Below are positions 1-7,455 of a stretch of DNA of 21,510 nucleotides, piece by piece (position 1 is the first letter of the stretch; every line of letters starts with the position of its first letter). The stretch covers positions 353 to 21,862 of the forward strand of contig DITW01000021.1 of assembly GCA_002422945.1 (NCBI GenBank), in the 5' to 3' direction. Source of the DNA: Sphingomonadales bacterium UBA6174 (GTDB taxonomy: Bacteria; Pseudomonadota; Alphaproteobacteria; Sphingomonadales; Sphingomonadaceae). The notes beneath the pieces were generated by a model. That model ran no database searches and was not told where the DNA came from. It saw nothing but the letters and a program-made list of their open reading frames with translations. The translations under genes and the position numbers were made by a program.

Positions 1-244
1 TGGTCGCGCCGGGGCCGGAGGTGACGAGCACGACGCCCGGCTTGCCGGTCGAACGGGCATAGCCCTCGGCCGCATGGGCCGCGCCGCCTTCTTGCCGCAC
101 GAGGATGTGCTTGATCCGCTGCTGATTGAACAGCGCGTCATAAATGGGGAGCACCGCCCCGCCGGGATAGCCGAACACAACTTCCACACCCTGATCATTC
201 AGGGCCTGAATCAGAATATCGGCGCCGGACATTTCGGTCGTCAT
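1..244 (-). CDS. ilvB: Acetolactate synthase large subunit, N-terminal fragment (runs off the left edge)
   Basis: Only the first 81 codons are in the window. The protein starts MTTEMSGADILIQAL at an ATG at 244. It contains the thiamine-diphosphate (ThDP) enzyme N-terminal signature: VFGYPGGAVLPIYDAL, then RQEGGAAHAAEGYAR (whose first Glu is the family's ThDP-activating residue) and VLVTSGPGAT. This is the standard N-terminus of acetohydroxyacid synthase, which joins two pyruvates, or pyruvate and 2-oxobutyrate, in the first common step of Val/Leu/Ile synthesis. A second in-frame ATG at 232 is possible, and neither start has a strong Shine-Dalgarno (SD) site. It lies 109 bp downstream of miaA on the same strand. 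The regulatory subunit gene ilvN would be expected beyond the left edge, but that is not visible here. Confidence 0.93.
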   Translation of the reverse strand, partial: MTTEMSGADILIQALNDQGVEVVFGYPGGAVLPIYDALFNQQRIKHILVRQEGGAAHAAEGYARSTGKPGVVLVTSGPGAT

Positions 245-353
245 GATGAATTTCCGTACTGCAAGAACAAGGGGAGTAAACAGGATATCACAAACACAAG
301 AGTCGATGCCGCATTGCAGCAACAACGGATTGGGGGCGAATAAACGTATTTTA

Positions 354-1295
354 TTACTGTGTCAACGCATGTTTTTGTAATAAAATTACGTTTGAAGCCA
401 TTTCACCCTCATCTAATTGCGCAAGACAGCGCAACCATTGCGCAGGCGGCTGATGCCGGAACCATGCATATTGCCGCTTGGCATATTGACGGGTCGCCGC
501 CTGCCCCAGATCGATGGCGGTCGCCAGATCGATCTCGCCCGACAGGAAGCGCGCCAATTCCGGCACGCCAATCGCCTTCATCACGGGTGCGAGTGGCGGT
601 AAATGGAGCGCCAACAAGGCCCGCACCTCGTCCAATGCGCCTTGATCGCACATCTGCTCGAACCGCAAATTGATGCGCTGATGCAGCCAATCGCGCGGCG
701 GGAGCAGGATCATGCCCGTTACCCGCACCGCATCTGCGATCCCGCCCTGTGTCTCCGCCTGAAATGCCGCCAATGACCGCCCGGAGGATCGCACCACCTC
801 CAACGCTCGCGCAATCCGCGTCGTATCGCTGGGTCGCAACCGCGCCGCCATGATCGGGTCCTCAATCAACAATGCGGCATAGGAATCTGCCACCGGCATC
901 GCCCGCACCCGTTCGCGCACCAAGGGGTCGATGTCCGGCACCGGGGCGATCCCGTCCAGCAAGGTGCGGATATACATGCCGGTCCCGCCCACCAAGATCG
1001 GGAGCTGGCCCGCCCGATGGCAATCCGCAATGGCCTGCTTGGCATCATCGGCCCAATCGGCGGCGGAACAGCTCATCGCACCCGTGCGATAGCCGAACAG
1101 CCGGTGCGGCACTTCCGCCTCTTCCTCAACGCTCGGTCGCGCGGACAGCACGCGCAATTCGCGATAGACCTGCGCGCTATCCGCATTGATGATGACGCCG
1201 CCGGACTTTTCGGCTAACCGCATCGCCAATGCCGATTTACCGCTCGCGGTCGGCCCGGCAATCACCACCAACGGGGGCTTCGCCATAAAGGGCAT
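354..1295 (-). CDS. miaA: tRNA dimethylallyltransferase
   Basis: This 313-residue protein has the usual MiaA length. It transfers a dimethylallyl group to A37 of tRNAs that read UNN codons, the first step of ms2i6A synthesis. The P-loop GPTASGKS is at residues 14-21, followed by the family motifs NADSAQVYRELRV, VGGTGMYIRTLLDG and QYAKRQYAWFR near the C-terminus. The frame stays open upstream as far as 1604, but that part is antisense to serB and does not resemble MiaA. I chose the ATG at 1295 because GGAGG lies about 5 nt upstream; a second ATG at 1286 (MAKPP...) is also possible. It is divergent from serB with almost no spacer. An AT-rich inverted repeat (339-355) overlaps the stop codon but lacks a GC stem, so I do not call it a terminator. 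Confidence 0.95.
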   Translation of the reverse strand: MPFMAKPPLVVIAGPTASGKSALAMRLAEKSGGVIINADSAQVYRELRVLSARPSVEEEAEVPHRLFGYRTGAMSCSAADWADDAKQAIADCHRAGQLPILVGGTGMYIRTLLDGIAPVPDIDPLVRERVRAMPVADSYAALLIEDPIMAARLRPSDTTRIARALEVVRSSGRSLAAFQAETQGGIADAVRVTGMILLPPRDWLHQRINLRFEQMCDQGALDEVRALLALHLPPLAPVMKAIGVPELARFLSGEIDLATAIDLGQAATRQYAKRQYAWFRHQPPAQWLRCLAQLDEGEMASNVILLQKHALTQ

Positions 1296-1323
1296 GTCCC
1301 CCTCCGATGCAGAGGGATCATTC

Positions 1324-2202
1324 GTGTTCGTTGCAACTGCCATTGCCTCCGATAGGCTGACTTCCGCCGATCTGTCCACCTTGGCGGATGCCCTGCGGCA
1401 AAGCGGACAAACAGTCAGCAGCCCCGCATGGATCGATGAAGGCCGCGCCGCCGACATTTCCTTTACCGGCGATGCCGCAACTGCCCGTAGCGCCATCGAG
1501 GGCTTGGTCACCGGCACCGACATCATTGTCCAGCCCGCTGCCGACCGGGTAAAGCGTCTGCTCGTCGCCGATATGGATTCGACGATGATCACGATCGAAT
1601 GCATCGACGAACTCGCCGATTATGCGGGGATCAAGGCGCAGATCGCCGAAGTGACCGAACGCGCGATGCGCGGCGAACTGGAATTCGAAGGGGCGCTGGA
1701 AGCCCGTGTCGCCCTGCTGAAGGGTCTGCCCGAATCCGTGATCGACACCTGCTATCGCGAACGCGTCCGCATCATGCCGGGCGCTTTGGCGCTGGTCCGC
1801 ACCTTGCGCGCCAAGGGTGGCCGCGCGGTGCTGGTTTCTGGCGGCTTCACCGTTTTTGCAGATCGCGTCGCTGCGGAAATCGGCTTTGATCGCGCGGTAT
1901 CGAACACCCTCAACATCGCGGATGGCCTGCTCGCCGGGACCGTGGCCAAGCCGATTGTCGGCGCGGCGACCAAGCAGCAAGTGCTGTCCAATGAGCGCCA
2001 GTCACTCGGCCTGACCGAGGCCCTGACCTTGGCCATTGGCGATGGCGCGAACGACATTCCGATGATCCAGCAAGCGGGCCTAGGCGTGGCCTATCACGCC
2101 AAGCCCAAGACCGCTGCCGCCGCCATGGCCTGTGTCAATCACAACGACCTGACGGCCATCCTATATGCGATGGGCATTCCATCCAGCGAATGGACCGAAT
2201 AA
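1324..2202 (+). CDS. serB: Phosphoserine phosphatase
   Basis: This HAD-family enzyme removes phosphate from O-phosphoserine in the last step of serine synthesis. With the GTG start at 1324 it has 292 residues. Residues 1 to about 75 are an ACT-like N-terminal domain. The nucleophile motif DMDST is at 83-87 (Asp83 nucleophile, Asp85 acid/base), the SGGF motif at 172-175, and the Mg-binding GDGAND motif at 239-244. The GTG start is favoured because AGAGGG lies 7-8 nt upstream and the protein then begins (M)FVATAIA, like related SerB proteins as I recall them. An ATG at 1294 would add 10 residues but has no well-spaced SD and would overlap the miaA start. The stop lies one base from the convergent stop of the AstD-like gene. 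Confidence 0.95.
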   Translation: MFVATAIASDRLTSADLSTLADALRQSGQTVSSPAWIDEGRAADISFTGDAATARSAIEGLVTGTDIIVQPAADRVKRLLVADMDSTMITIECIDELADYAGIKAQIAEVTERAMRGELEFEGALEARVALLKGLPESVIDTCYRERVRIMPGALALVRTLRAKGGRAVLVSGGFTVFADRVAAEIGFDRAVSNTLNIADGLLAGTVAKPIVGAATKQQVLSNERQSLGLTEALTLAIGDGANDIPMIQQAGLGVAYHAKPKTAAAAMACVNHNDLTAILYAMGIPSSEWTE

Positions 2203-2203
2203 T

Positions 2204-3646
2204 TTAGCGCAGCCCGACATTGATGAGCGCGCGGACATTTTCAACCTCGGTTGAAACGACCGGATAGGCGCAATAATCAGCGGCATAGGAGCCGCCGGGG
2301 CGGTGATTGCCGGATAGGCCGACACCGCCCAATGGCGCGTTCATGACCACATCATATGTAGGGCGGTTCCAATTGGCGACACCTGTCCGCATCTCCGCCC
2401 AAAAACGCTCGTACAGCGCTGGCGATCCACCGATCAACGATGCGCAAAGGCCGAATTGCGTGGCATTGGCCTCTGTCAGCGCCGCCTCGAAATCCGGCAC
2501 CCGGATCACCTGCAACAACGGTCCATAATATTCGACGTCCTGCCTGTTATCGACATCGGTCACATCGATCAGCCCGGGGGTCAAAAACGGCCTGTCGGAT
2601 ACGGGCCGCCCCATATGCCGGATCGGACGCCCTCCCCGCATCATCAGGTCGAGATAAGCCTCCAGCAGATGATCCGCCGCCGCCATGTCGATCAACGACC
2701 CCATGAACGGCGCGGGCTTGCTGTGCGGGTCGCCGATGATCAGCCGCTCCATTAATTTCGAGATTTCGTCGATCAAGGGCTGCGCCTTGCTCACTTCGAC
2801 AATGAGCCGACGCGCCGCCAGGCATGACTGACCGGCAGATGCAAAGGCGGATTGGACAATCATCATCGCCGCTTGCGGCGCATCCGCGACATCCCAAGCG
2901 ATGATCGGGTTATTGCCGCCCATATCGAGCGCCAACACCTTATTCGGCATTTCGCCATAGAGGCGATGCAGTTCGCGCCCCACGTCCCAACGACCGGTAA
3001 ACAACAGGCCATCAATCCCGGGATGGCGGGCCAAGGCGCGCCCCACCCCCGCATCGCCGATCAACAACCGCGCAGACGCGGCAGGCAGTTCCGCAGCATG
3101 GAGGCAGTCGATCAGCGCCGCCCCGATAGCGGGCGTCTTTTCCGACGGCTTGAACACGATATTATTCCCGGCGATCAACGCTGGCAAAATATGGTGCAAG
3201 GGTTGCAGCAGCGGGAAGCTATGCGCGCCCAACACCCCCAATATGCCATGCGGCTTATGACGCACCGCCGTTCGCACCCCCAGGTCCCCATCAAATCGTC
3301 GCGTGGCGGCGCGGGCGCCATAAGCGGCAATCGACAGATCAACCTTGTTGAGTGCGGCATCCACCTCGTCTTGGGCTGCCCATAATGGCTTGCCTGTCTC
3401 GCGGGCGAGAAGATCGGTCAGCGCCGCATGACGCCCCCGAATCACATTGCCAAAGCGTCGCAGCGTCTCGGTCCGATTGGCAATCGCGCGTCCGGCCCAT
3501 GCGCCACATCCGGCGCGGGCAATGGCAATTTCACTATCGACATCGCCCATCGGCGCCGACCAGAGCAATGCCCCGGTGGCTGGCTCATATGACCGAATAT
3601 CTACCGGATCAGCCAAAATGCCGACGACCTCGTTGTTGAATGCCAA
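2204..3646 (-). CDS. astD: AstD-like aldehyde dehydrogenase (succinylglutamate-semialdehyde dehydrogenase family) with altered active site
   Basis: A 480-residue protein of the aldehyde dehydrogenase superfamily. It resembles AstD, which oxidises N-succinylglutamate semialdehyde in arginine catabolism, over its full length (ARETGKP, HKPHGILGV, MGGNNP, GNHRPGGSYAADYCAYP). The catalytic Cys275 (GQSC), the NAD-site Lys166 and Glu169 (FKPSE) and Glu372 (EYYGP) are present. However, the oxyanion Asn of the usual NFP motif is Ser143 (HSFP), the general-base Glu is Asp241 (LDMGG), and the Ser of FTGS is Arg219. Activity is therefore uncertain. The start is TTG at 3646, the only standard start before an in-frame stop at 3673-3671, and it has no clear SD. 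No other ast genes are nearby. The family call is firm; the symbol is tentative. Confidence 0.8.
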   Translation of the reverse strand: MAFNNEVVGILADPVDIRSYEPATGALLWSAPMGDVDSEIAIARAGCGAWAGRAIANRTETLRRFGNVIRGRHAALTDLLARETGKPLWAAQDEVDAALNKVDLSIAAYGARAATRRFDGDLGVRTAVRHKPHGILGVLGAHSFPLLQPLHHILPALIAGNNIVFKPSEKTPAIGAALIDCLHAAELPAASARLLIGDAGVGRALARHPGIDGLLFTGRWDVGRELHRLYGEMPNKVLALDMGGNNPIIAWDVADAPQAAMMIVQSAFASAGQSCLAARRLIVEVSKAQPLIDEISKLMERLIIGDPHSKPAPFMGSLIDMAAADHLLEAYLDLMMRGGRPIRHMGRPVSDRPFLTPGLIDVTDVDNRQDVEYYGPLLQVIRVPDFEAALTEANATQFGLCASLIGGSPALYERFWAEMRTGVANWNRPTYDVVMNAPLGGVGLSGNHRPGGSYAADYCAYPVVSTEVENVRALINVGLR

Positions 3647-3760
3647 TGTCTTGGCGTGTGTGATTAGTGTCTATAGTCACAAATCATTGTTAACGCACAA
3701 TAGGATAGGTTGCGATAGGATAAGATACGCCGAACGAGCTAACGGCATACACCCAAACGA

Positions 3761-3797
3761 CAACGGCCCGCCCGGCATAATGCCGGACGGGCCGTTG
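3761..3797 (-). terminator. Terminator hairpin of the rpsF-rpsR-rplI operon
   Basis: Arms 3761-3777 and 3781-3797 form a 17-bp stem with a 3-nt loop. The one non-Watson-Crick pair reads U-G in minus-strand RNA but C-A in plus-strand RNA, which fits use by the minus-strand operon. It lies 19 nt after the rplI stop. The downstream T-tract is short (TCGTTTGGG), so termination may be only partly intrinsic. Confidence 0.8.
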
Positions 3798-3815
3798 CGA
3801 ACCTTGGGATCAACC

Positions 3816-4415
3816 TTACGCTTCGACTTCAGTCGCTGCGGCTGGTTCTTCCTCACGGGCGATGTCGCCCGGTTCGGCGTTCGGATCATAGTCTTCCGTG
3901 AAACCGGCTTCGTCGCGTTCGAACATCGACGCCATCACGTCAACGCCCTGCGACTGCAGTTCGGCTTCTTCCGGCGAACGGGCAACGTTGACCTTTACCG
4001 TCACGGCCACTTCGGCGTGCAGGGAGATCTTGACGTTGTAGATGCCGATAGCCTTGATCGGGTTACCGAGCTGGACCTGGTTCTTGAGGATCTTGGCACC
4101 ATCGTCAGCCAAAGCTTCGATGATGTCACGAGCCGACACTGAACCATAAAGCTGGCCGGTGTTCGATGCCTGACGGATCAGGGTCACCGACTTGCCGTCA
4201 ACGCCGGTTGCAGCAGCTTCAGCATCAGCCTTGCGGCTGGCGTTTTCAGCTTCGATCTGGGCGCGGTTGGCTTCGAACAGCTTGCGATTGGTCGCGTTCG
4301 AGCGAAGGGCCTTCTTGCGCGGGAGCAAGAAGTTACGGGCAAAGCCGTCCTTGACGGTGACAACGTCACCGATGCGGCCGAGCTTTTCGACGCGTTCGAG
4401 CAAAATGACTTCCAT
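3816..4415 (-). CDS. rplI: 50S ribosomal protein L9
   Basis: The N-terminal signature MEVILLERVEKLGRIGD and the KDGFARNFLLP motif are diagnostic of L9, which binds domain V of 23S rRNA near the L1 stalk. At 199 residues it is about 50 longer than the E. coli protein. The extra part is an acidic, Glu/Asp/Ala-rich C-terminal tail from about residue 165 (DEAGFTEDYDPNAEP...EEEPAAATEVEA). The SD AAGGAGGG lies just upstream of the ATG at 4415. It is the third gene of rpsF-rpsR-rplI, 13 bp after rpsR, and is followed by a strong hairpin. Confidence 0.97.
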   Translation of the reverse strand: MEVILLERVEKLGRIGDVVTVKDGFARNFLLPRKKALRSNATNRKLFEANRAQIEAENASRKADAEAAATGVDGKSVTLIRQASNTGQLYGSVSARDIIEALADDGAKILKNQVQLGNPIKAIGIYNVKISLHAEVAVTVKVNVARSPEEAELQSQGVDVMASMFERDEAGFTEDYDPNAEPGDIAREEEPAAATEVEA

Positions 4416-4428
4416 GTCGATGCCCTCC

Positions 4429-4653
4429 TTATTTCACGATGAAGGGAAGCAGCCCGACATGACGGGCGCGCTTGATGGCCTGAGCCAGTTCACGCTGCTT
4501 CTTGGCCGAGACGGCCGTGATACGGGACGGGACGATCTTGCCGCGTTCGGACACGAAGCCCTGCAACAAACGAACATCCTTATAATCGATGCGCGGGGCA
4601 TCCTTGGCGGCGAAGGGGCAGCTCTTGCGGCGGCGGAAAAATGGGCGTGCCAT
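4429..4653 (-). CDS. rpsR: 30S ribosomal protein S18
   Basis: A 74-residue protein with the S18 core IDYKDVRLLQGFVSERGKI and the basic stretch KKQRELAQAIKRARHVGLLPF. S18 forms a heterodimer with S6 on the platform of the small subunit. The ATG at 4653 has GGGAG upstream. The gene lies 14 bp after rpsF and 13 bp before rplI, so the three are almost certainly one transcript. Confidence 0.97.
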   Translation of the reverse strand: MARPFFRRRKSCPFAAKDAPRIDYKDVRLLQGFVSERGKIVPSRITAVSAKKQRELAQAIKRARHVGLLPFIVK

Positions 4654-4667
4654 GGTTTCTATCTCCC

Positions 4668-5111
4668 TCAGGCCGCGTTGGCGTTGCTGTCGTCGCGATC
4701 ACGACGCGGACGATCTTCACGACCACCGCGATCGTCACGGCCACCGCGTTCACCGCGTTCGCCGCGATCACCACGGCGCTCCGAGCGCTCGCTCTTGCGC
4801 ATCATGACCGACGGACCAGCTTCATGGCTGTCAACGCGGGTGGTCATGTAACGAAGCACGTCTTCGTTGATCTGGGTCTGACGCTCCAATTCAGCGACAA
4901 CATCGCCGGGCGCATCAAATTCGATCATCACATAATGTGCTTTACGGTTCTTGGCGATCTTGTACGCCAACGAACGCAGGCCCCAGCTTTCGGTCTTCAC
5001 GACCTTGCCGTTACCGGATTCGATGATCTGTACGGCGGTTGCCGCCAACGCGTCTACCTGAGCCTGAGCCAGGTCCTGACGCGCAAGAAATACATGCTCA
5101 TACAATGGCAT
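4668..5111 (-). CDS. rpsF: 30S ribosomal protein S6
   Basis: S6 binds S18 and the central domain of 16S rRNA. The protein starts MPLYEHVFLARQDL at the ATG at 5111, with AAGGA about 9 nt upstream. The open frame reaches back to 5264, but that part bears no S6 sequence. The canonical fold ends near residue 105. The remaining ~40 residues are a low-complexity Arg/Gly/Asp/Glu tail with repeated RGD, RGE and GGR units ending in SNANAA. In E. coli the S6 tail is Glu-rich and modified by RimK; here the composition is different. Confidence 0.96.
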   Translation of the reverse strand: MPLYEHVFLARQDLAQAQVDALAATAVQIIESGNGKVVKTESWGLRSLAYKIAKNRKAHYVMIEFDAPGDVVAELERQTQINEDVLRYMTTRVDSHEAGPSVMMRKSERSERRGDRGERGERGGRDDRGGREDRPRRDRDDSNANAA

Positions 5112-5351
5112 GCCTATGTTCCTTGTCTTGGCCGATCGCTGACGCCGCCCCATGCGGTCGCCCCTCCGGCTGTCGTCTTCTTCGCCTTCAATCTTGCAGG
5201 CGAGCGCTGCCCTTGGCGGAAAGGCTGGGAAATTGCAAGCACCATCGGCCATTCGGGGCAACAATGCCCGTTCAACAATACTTGTAATATGTGCCTTGTG
5301 TTTCTAACGCGAAGGCAATTGATATCCACGCGATGCAAAAAGGGGTGCTTA
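5112..5351 (+). other. Divergent intergenic region between rpsF and fabD
   Basis: This 240-bp gap must hold the promoters for the rpsF operon (minus) and fabD (plus). A TTGTAA box at 5282-5287 is followed after 17 nt by TAACGC at 5305-5310, which is only a weak match to a sigma-70 -10 element for fabD. I see no convincing box for rpsF, no repeat and no RNA gene. The open reading frames that extend from fabD and rpsF into this gap show no protein similarity I recognise. Confidence 0.5.
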
Positions 5352-6287
5352 ATGCGCGCATTCGTATTTCCGGGTCAGGGCAGTCAGGCCGTTGGCATGG
5401 GCAAAGCCTTGGCCGAAGCCAGCGGCATCGCCCGCGAAGTATTTCAAGAGGTCGATGACGCCCTTGGCCAGAAACTGTTCCAGTTGATGAGCGAAGGGCC
5501 GGAGAGCGATCTCACCCTCACCGAAAATGCCCAGCCCGCGATCATGGCAAACGCCATTGCGACCTTGCGGGTGATGGAAAAGGAAGGCGGCATTCGCCTG
5601 TCCGAAAAGGCGGATTTCGTCGCGGGCCACAGCCTTGGCGAATATACTGCCTTGTGCGCGGCGGGCGCGCTCGATCTCGCCACCACGGCCAAGCTGCTGA
5701 AACTGCGCGGGCGTTCGATGCAGGCGGCAGTCCCTGTCGGCATTGGCGCGATGGCGGCCTTACTTGGCGCTGACACCGAAAAGGCGCAGGCGCTGGCCGA
5801 TGCAGCCGCCGAGGGCGAAGTCTGCGCCGTCGCCAATGACAATGATCCGACGCAGGTCGTGATCTCCGGCCATAAGGGTGCGATTGAACGCGCCGTGGCG
5901 TTGGTCAAGGATTTCGGGATCAAGCGCGGCGTGCTGCTGCCCGTCTCCGCCCCGTTCCATTGCTCGTTGATGCAGCCCGCCGCCGATGCGATGGCCGAGG
6001 CGCTGGCCACGGCCGCGCTGCGGGCGCCGGTGGTGCCGGTCTATGCCAATGTCACCGCAAGCCCGGTCGCAGACCCGGATGCGATCCGCAAACTGCTGGT
6101 CGAGCAGGTCACGGGCCGGGTGCGCTGGCGGGAATCGGTTGCGGCGATGTTCGCGGCTGGCGTCACCGATTATATCGAATGCGGCGGCAAGGTTTTGGGG
6201 CCGATGATCAAGCGCATCGCGCCTGATGCCAATACCAGTGCCGTCATCACGATGGACGATATTGAATCCGTGCTGAAGGGGCTTTGA
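5352..6287 (+). CDS. fabD: Malonyl-CoA:ACP transacylase
   Basis: FabD moves malonyl from CoA to acyl carrier protein, supplying extender units for fatty-acid synthesis. The 311-residue protein starts MRAFVFPGQGSQAVGMG, the family's N-terminal signature. The nucleophile is Ser94 in GHSLGEY, Arg119 (LRGR) binds the malonyl carboxylate, and the catalytic His203 lies in PFHC, where most family members have PFHS. The ATG at 5352 has AGGGG about 6 nt upstream; the open frame upstream is not FabD. It is the first gene of fabD-fabG-acpP-fabF and ends 2 nt before fabG. Confidence 0.97.
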   Translation: MRAFVFPGQGSQAVGMGKALAEASGIAREVFQEVDDALGQKLFQLMSEGPESDLTLTENAQPAIMANAIATLRVMEKEGGIRLSEKADFVAGHSLGEYTALCAAGALDLATTAKLLKLRGRSMQAAVPVGIGAMAALLGADTEKAQALADAAAEGEVCAVANDNDPTQVVISGHKGAIERAVALVKDFGIKRGVLLPVSAPFHCSLMQPAADAMAEALATAALRAPVVPVYANVTASPVADPDAIRKLLVEQVTGRVRWRESVAAMFAAGVTDYIECGGKVLGPMIKRIAPDANTSAVITMDDIESVLKGL

Positions 6288-6289
6288 AT

Positions 6290-7030
6290 ATGTTTGATCT
6301 GACAGGCAAGACCGCGCTCGTAACCGGCGCATCGGGCGGCATCGGTTCGGCGGTGGCCGCCGCGCTTGCGGCACGCGGCGCGCGCGTCGCGCTTTCCGGC
6401 ACCCGCGAGGATGCGTTGAAGGCCGTGGCCGCCACCCTGCCGAACGACCCGGTGATCCTGCCGTGCAATCTCAGCGATCCGGCCGCCGTCGATGCACTGG
6501 TCCCACAGGCGGTCGAAGCCTTGGGCGGCAAGATCGATATCCTCGTCAACAATGCAGGCGTCACCCGCGACAATCTCGTCATGCGGATGAAGGACGACGA
6601 ATGGGATCAGGTGATTCGCGTCAACCTCGAAGCCGCCTTCCGCCTGATCCGCGCTGCGACCAAGCCGATGATGAAGGCCCGCACCGGCCGCATTATCTCG
6701 ATCACCTCGGTCGTCGGCACGACTGGCAATCCGGGTCAGGCCAATTACGCCGCGTCCAAGGCAGGCCTTGTCGGCATGTCCAAGGCGCTGGCGCAGGAAT
6801 TGGCCAGCCGCAACATCACCGTCAATTGCGTCGCGCCGGGGTTCATCACTTCGCCGATGACCGACAGCCTGCCAGACGCGCAAAAAGAGGCGCTGTTGAC
6901 CAAGATTCCCGCCGGTCGTTTGGGTGATGGCCCAGACATCGCCGCAGCGGTCGTCTATCTCGCTTCGAATGAGGCTGGCTATGTCACCGGACAGACGCTG
7001 CACGTCAACGGCGGGATGGCGATGATCTGA
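6290..7030 (+). CDS. fabG: 3-oxoacyl-ACP reductase
   Basis: This short-chain dehydrogenase/reductase uses NADPH to reduce 3-oxoacyl-ACP in the elongation cycle. The 246-residue protein has the cofactor motif TGASGGIG (12-19), NNAG (87-90), and the catalytic set Asn112, Ser140, Tyr153 and Lys157 (YAASK). The C-terminus ends VTGQTLHVNGGMAMI, typical of FabG. The start is the ATG at 6290, just after the fabD stop (6285-6287). Its SD (AAGGGG) lies inside the end of fabD, so the two are probably translationally coupled. Confidence 0.97.
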   Translation: MFDLTGKTALVTGASGGIGSAVAAALAARGARVALSGTREDALKAVAATLPNDPVILPCNLSDPAAVDALVPQAVEALGGKIDILVNNAGVTRDNLVMRMKDDEWDQVIRVNLEAAFRLIRAATKPMMKARTGRIISITSVVGTTGNPGQANYAASKAGLVGMSKALAQELASRNITVNCVAPGFITSPMTDSLPDAQKEALLTKIPAGRLGDGPDIAAAVVYLASNEAGYVTGQTLHVNGGMAMI

Positions 7031-7093
7031 TTTACCCGTTCCATCAGGGCTATTTGGTCTGGTTCAGCAGCATTTTCGCCCAATGAGGGCGCA

Positions 7094-7124
7094 AATGCCC
7101 TTGCCAGCGGCCATGGTGGGCATT
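7094..7124 (+). other. Stem-loop in the fabG-acpP intergenic region
   Basis: AATGCCC (7094-7100) pairs with GGGCATT (7118-7124), with a smaller CCA/TGG stem inside. It sits in the 145-bp gap between fabG and acpP, about 50 nt upstream of the acpP start. There is no T-tract, so it is not a simple terminator. It could be a processing or stability element for the abundant acpP message; that is inference. Confidence 0.4.
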
Positions 7125-7175
7125 AGTGGCGTTTTACCGATTTTTCGTACCAGCATATTAAAAAGGAGCTGCCGC

Positions 7176-7412
7176 ATGAGCGAGACTGCGGATCGCGTTA
7201 AGAAGATTGTCGTCGAACATCTGGGTGTCGAAGCCGAAAAGGTGACGGAAGAAGCCAGCTTCATCGACGATCTCGGTGCGGACAGCCTCGACATCGTCGA
7301 ACTGGTCATGGCATTCGAAGAAGAATTCGGCGTTGAAATTCCTGACGATGCGGCTGAAAAGATCGCAACCGTCAAGGATGCCATCTCTTTCATCGACGCC
7401 AACAAGGGCTAA
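7176..7412 (+). CDS. acpP: Acyl carrier protein
   Basis: A 78-residue acidic protein with the motif GADSLD, in which Ser37 receives 4'-phosphopantetheine. It carries the growing acyl chain between the Fab enzymes. Length, sequence (FIDDLGADSLDIVELVMAFEE) and position between fabG and fabF are all standard. The ATG at 7176 has AAGGAG about 7 nt upstream. The gene is flanked by hairpins on both sides (7094-7124 and 7456-7485), which may let acpP be expressed at a different level from its neighbours. Confidence 0.98.
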   Translation: MSETADRVKKIVVEHLGVEAEKVTEEASFIDDLGADSLDIVELVMAFEEEFGVEIPDDAAEKIATVKDAISFIDANKG

Positions 7413-7455
7413 TGCCCGCGCCTTTTCGTAAGGCACAGGCAGATGATATCCAATG

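Noticed and set aside
339..355. AATAAA/TTTATT inverted repeat at the miaA stop as a terminator
   Set aside because: The stem is only six A-T pairs and has no T-run after it, so it is too weak to call.
1296..1604. N-terminal extension of miaA to 1604 on the minus strand
   Set aside because: It is antisense to serB, has no MiaA-like sequence, and a good SD supports the start at 1295.
4690..4800. Short repeats in the rpsF 3' end as a CRISPR or tandem-repeat array
   Set aside because: The repeats are imperfect, in frame, and explained by the Arg/Gly/Asp-rich tail of S6; there are no spacers.
4641..5351. N-terminal extension of fabD back to 4641 on the plus strand
   Set aside because: It runs antisense through rpsF and across the intergenic gap. 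FabD similarity begins exactly at the ATG at 5352, which has its own SD.
7133..7161. TTTACC-17 bp-TATTAA as an acpP promoter
   Set aside because: The predicted start (about 7168) would leave the acpP SD (7163-7168) outside the transcript, although that SD is strong and well placed. Probably chance.
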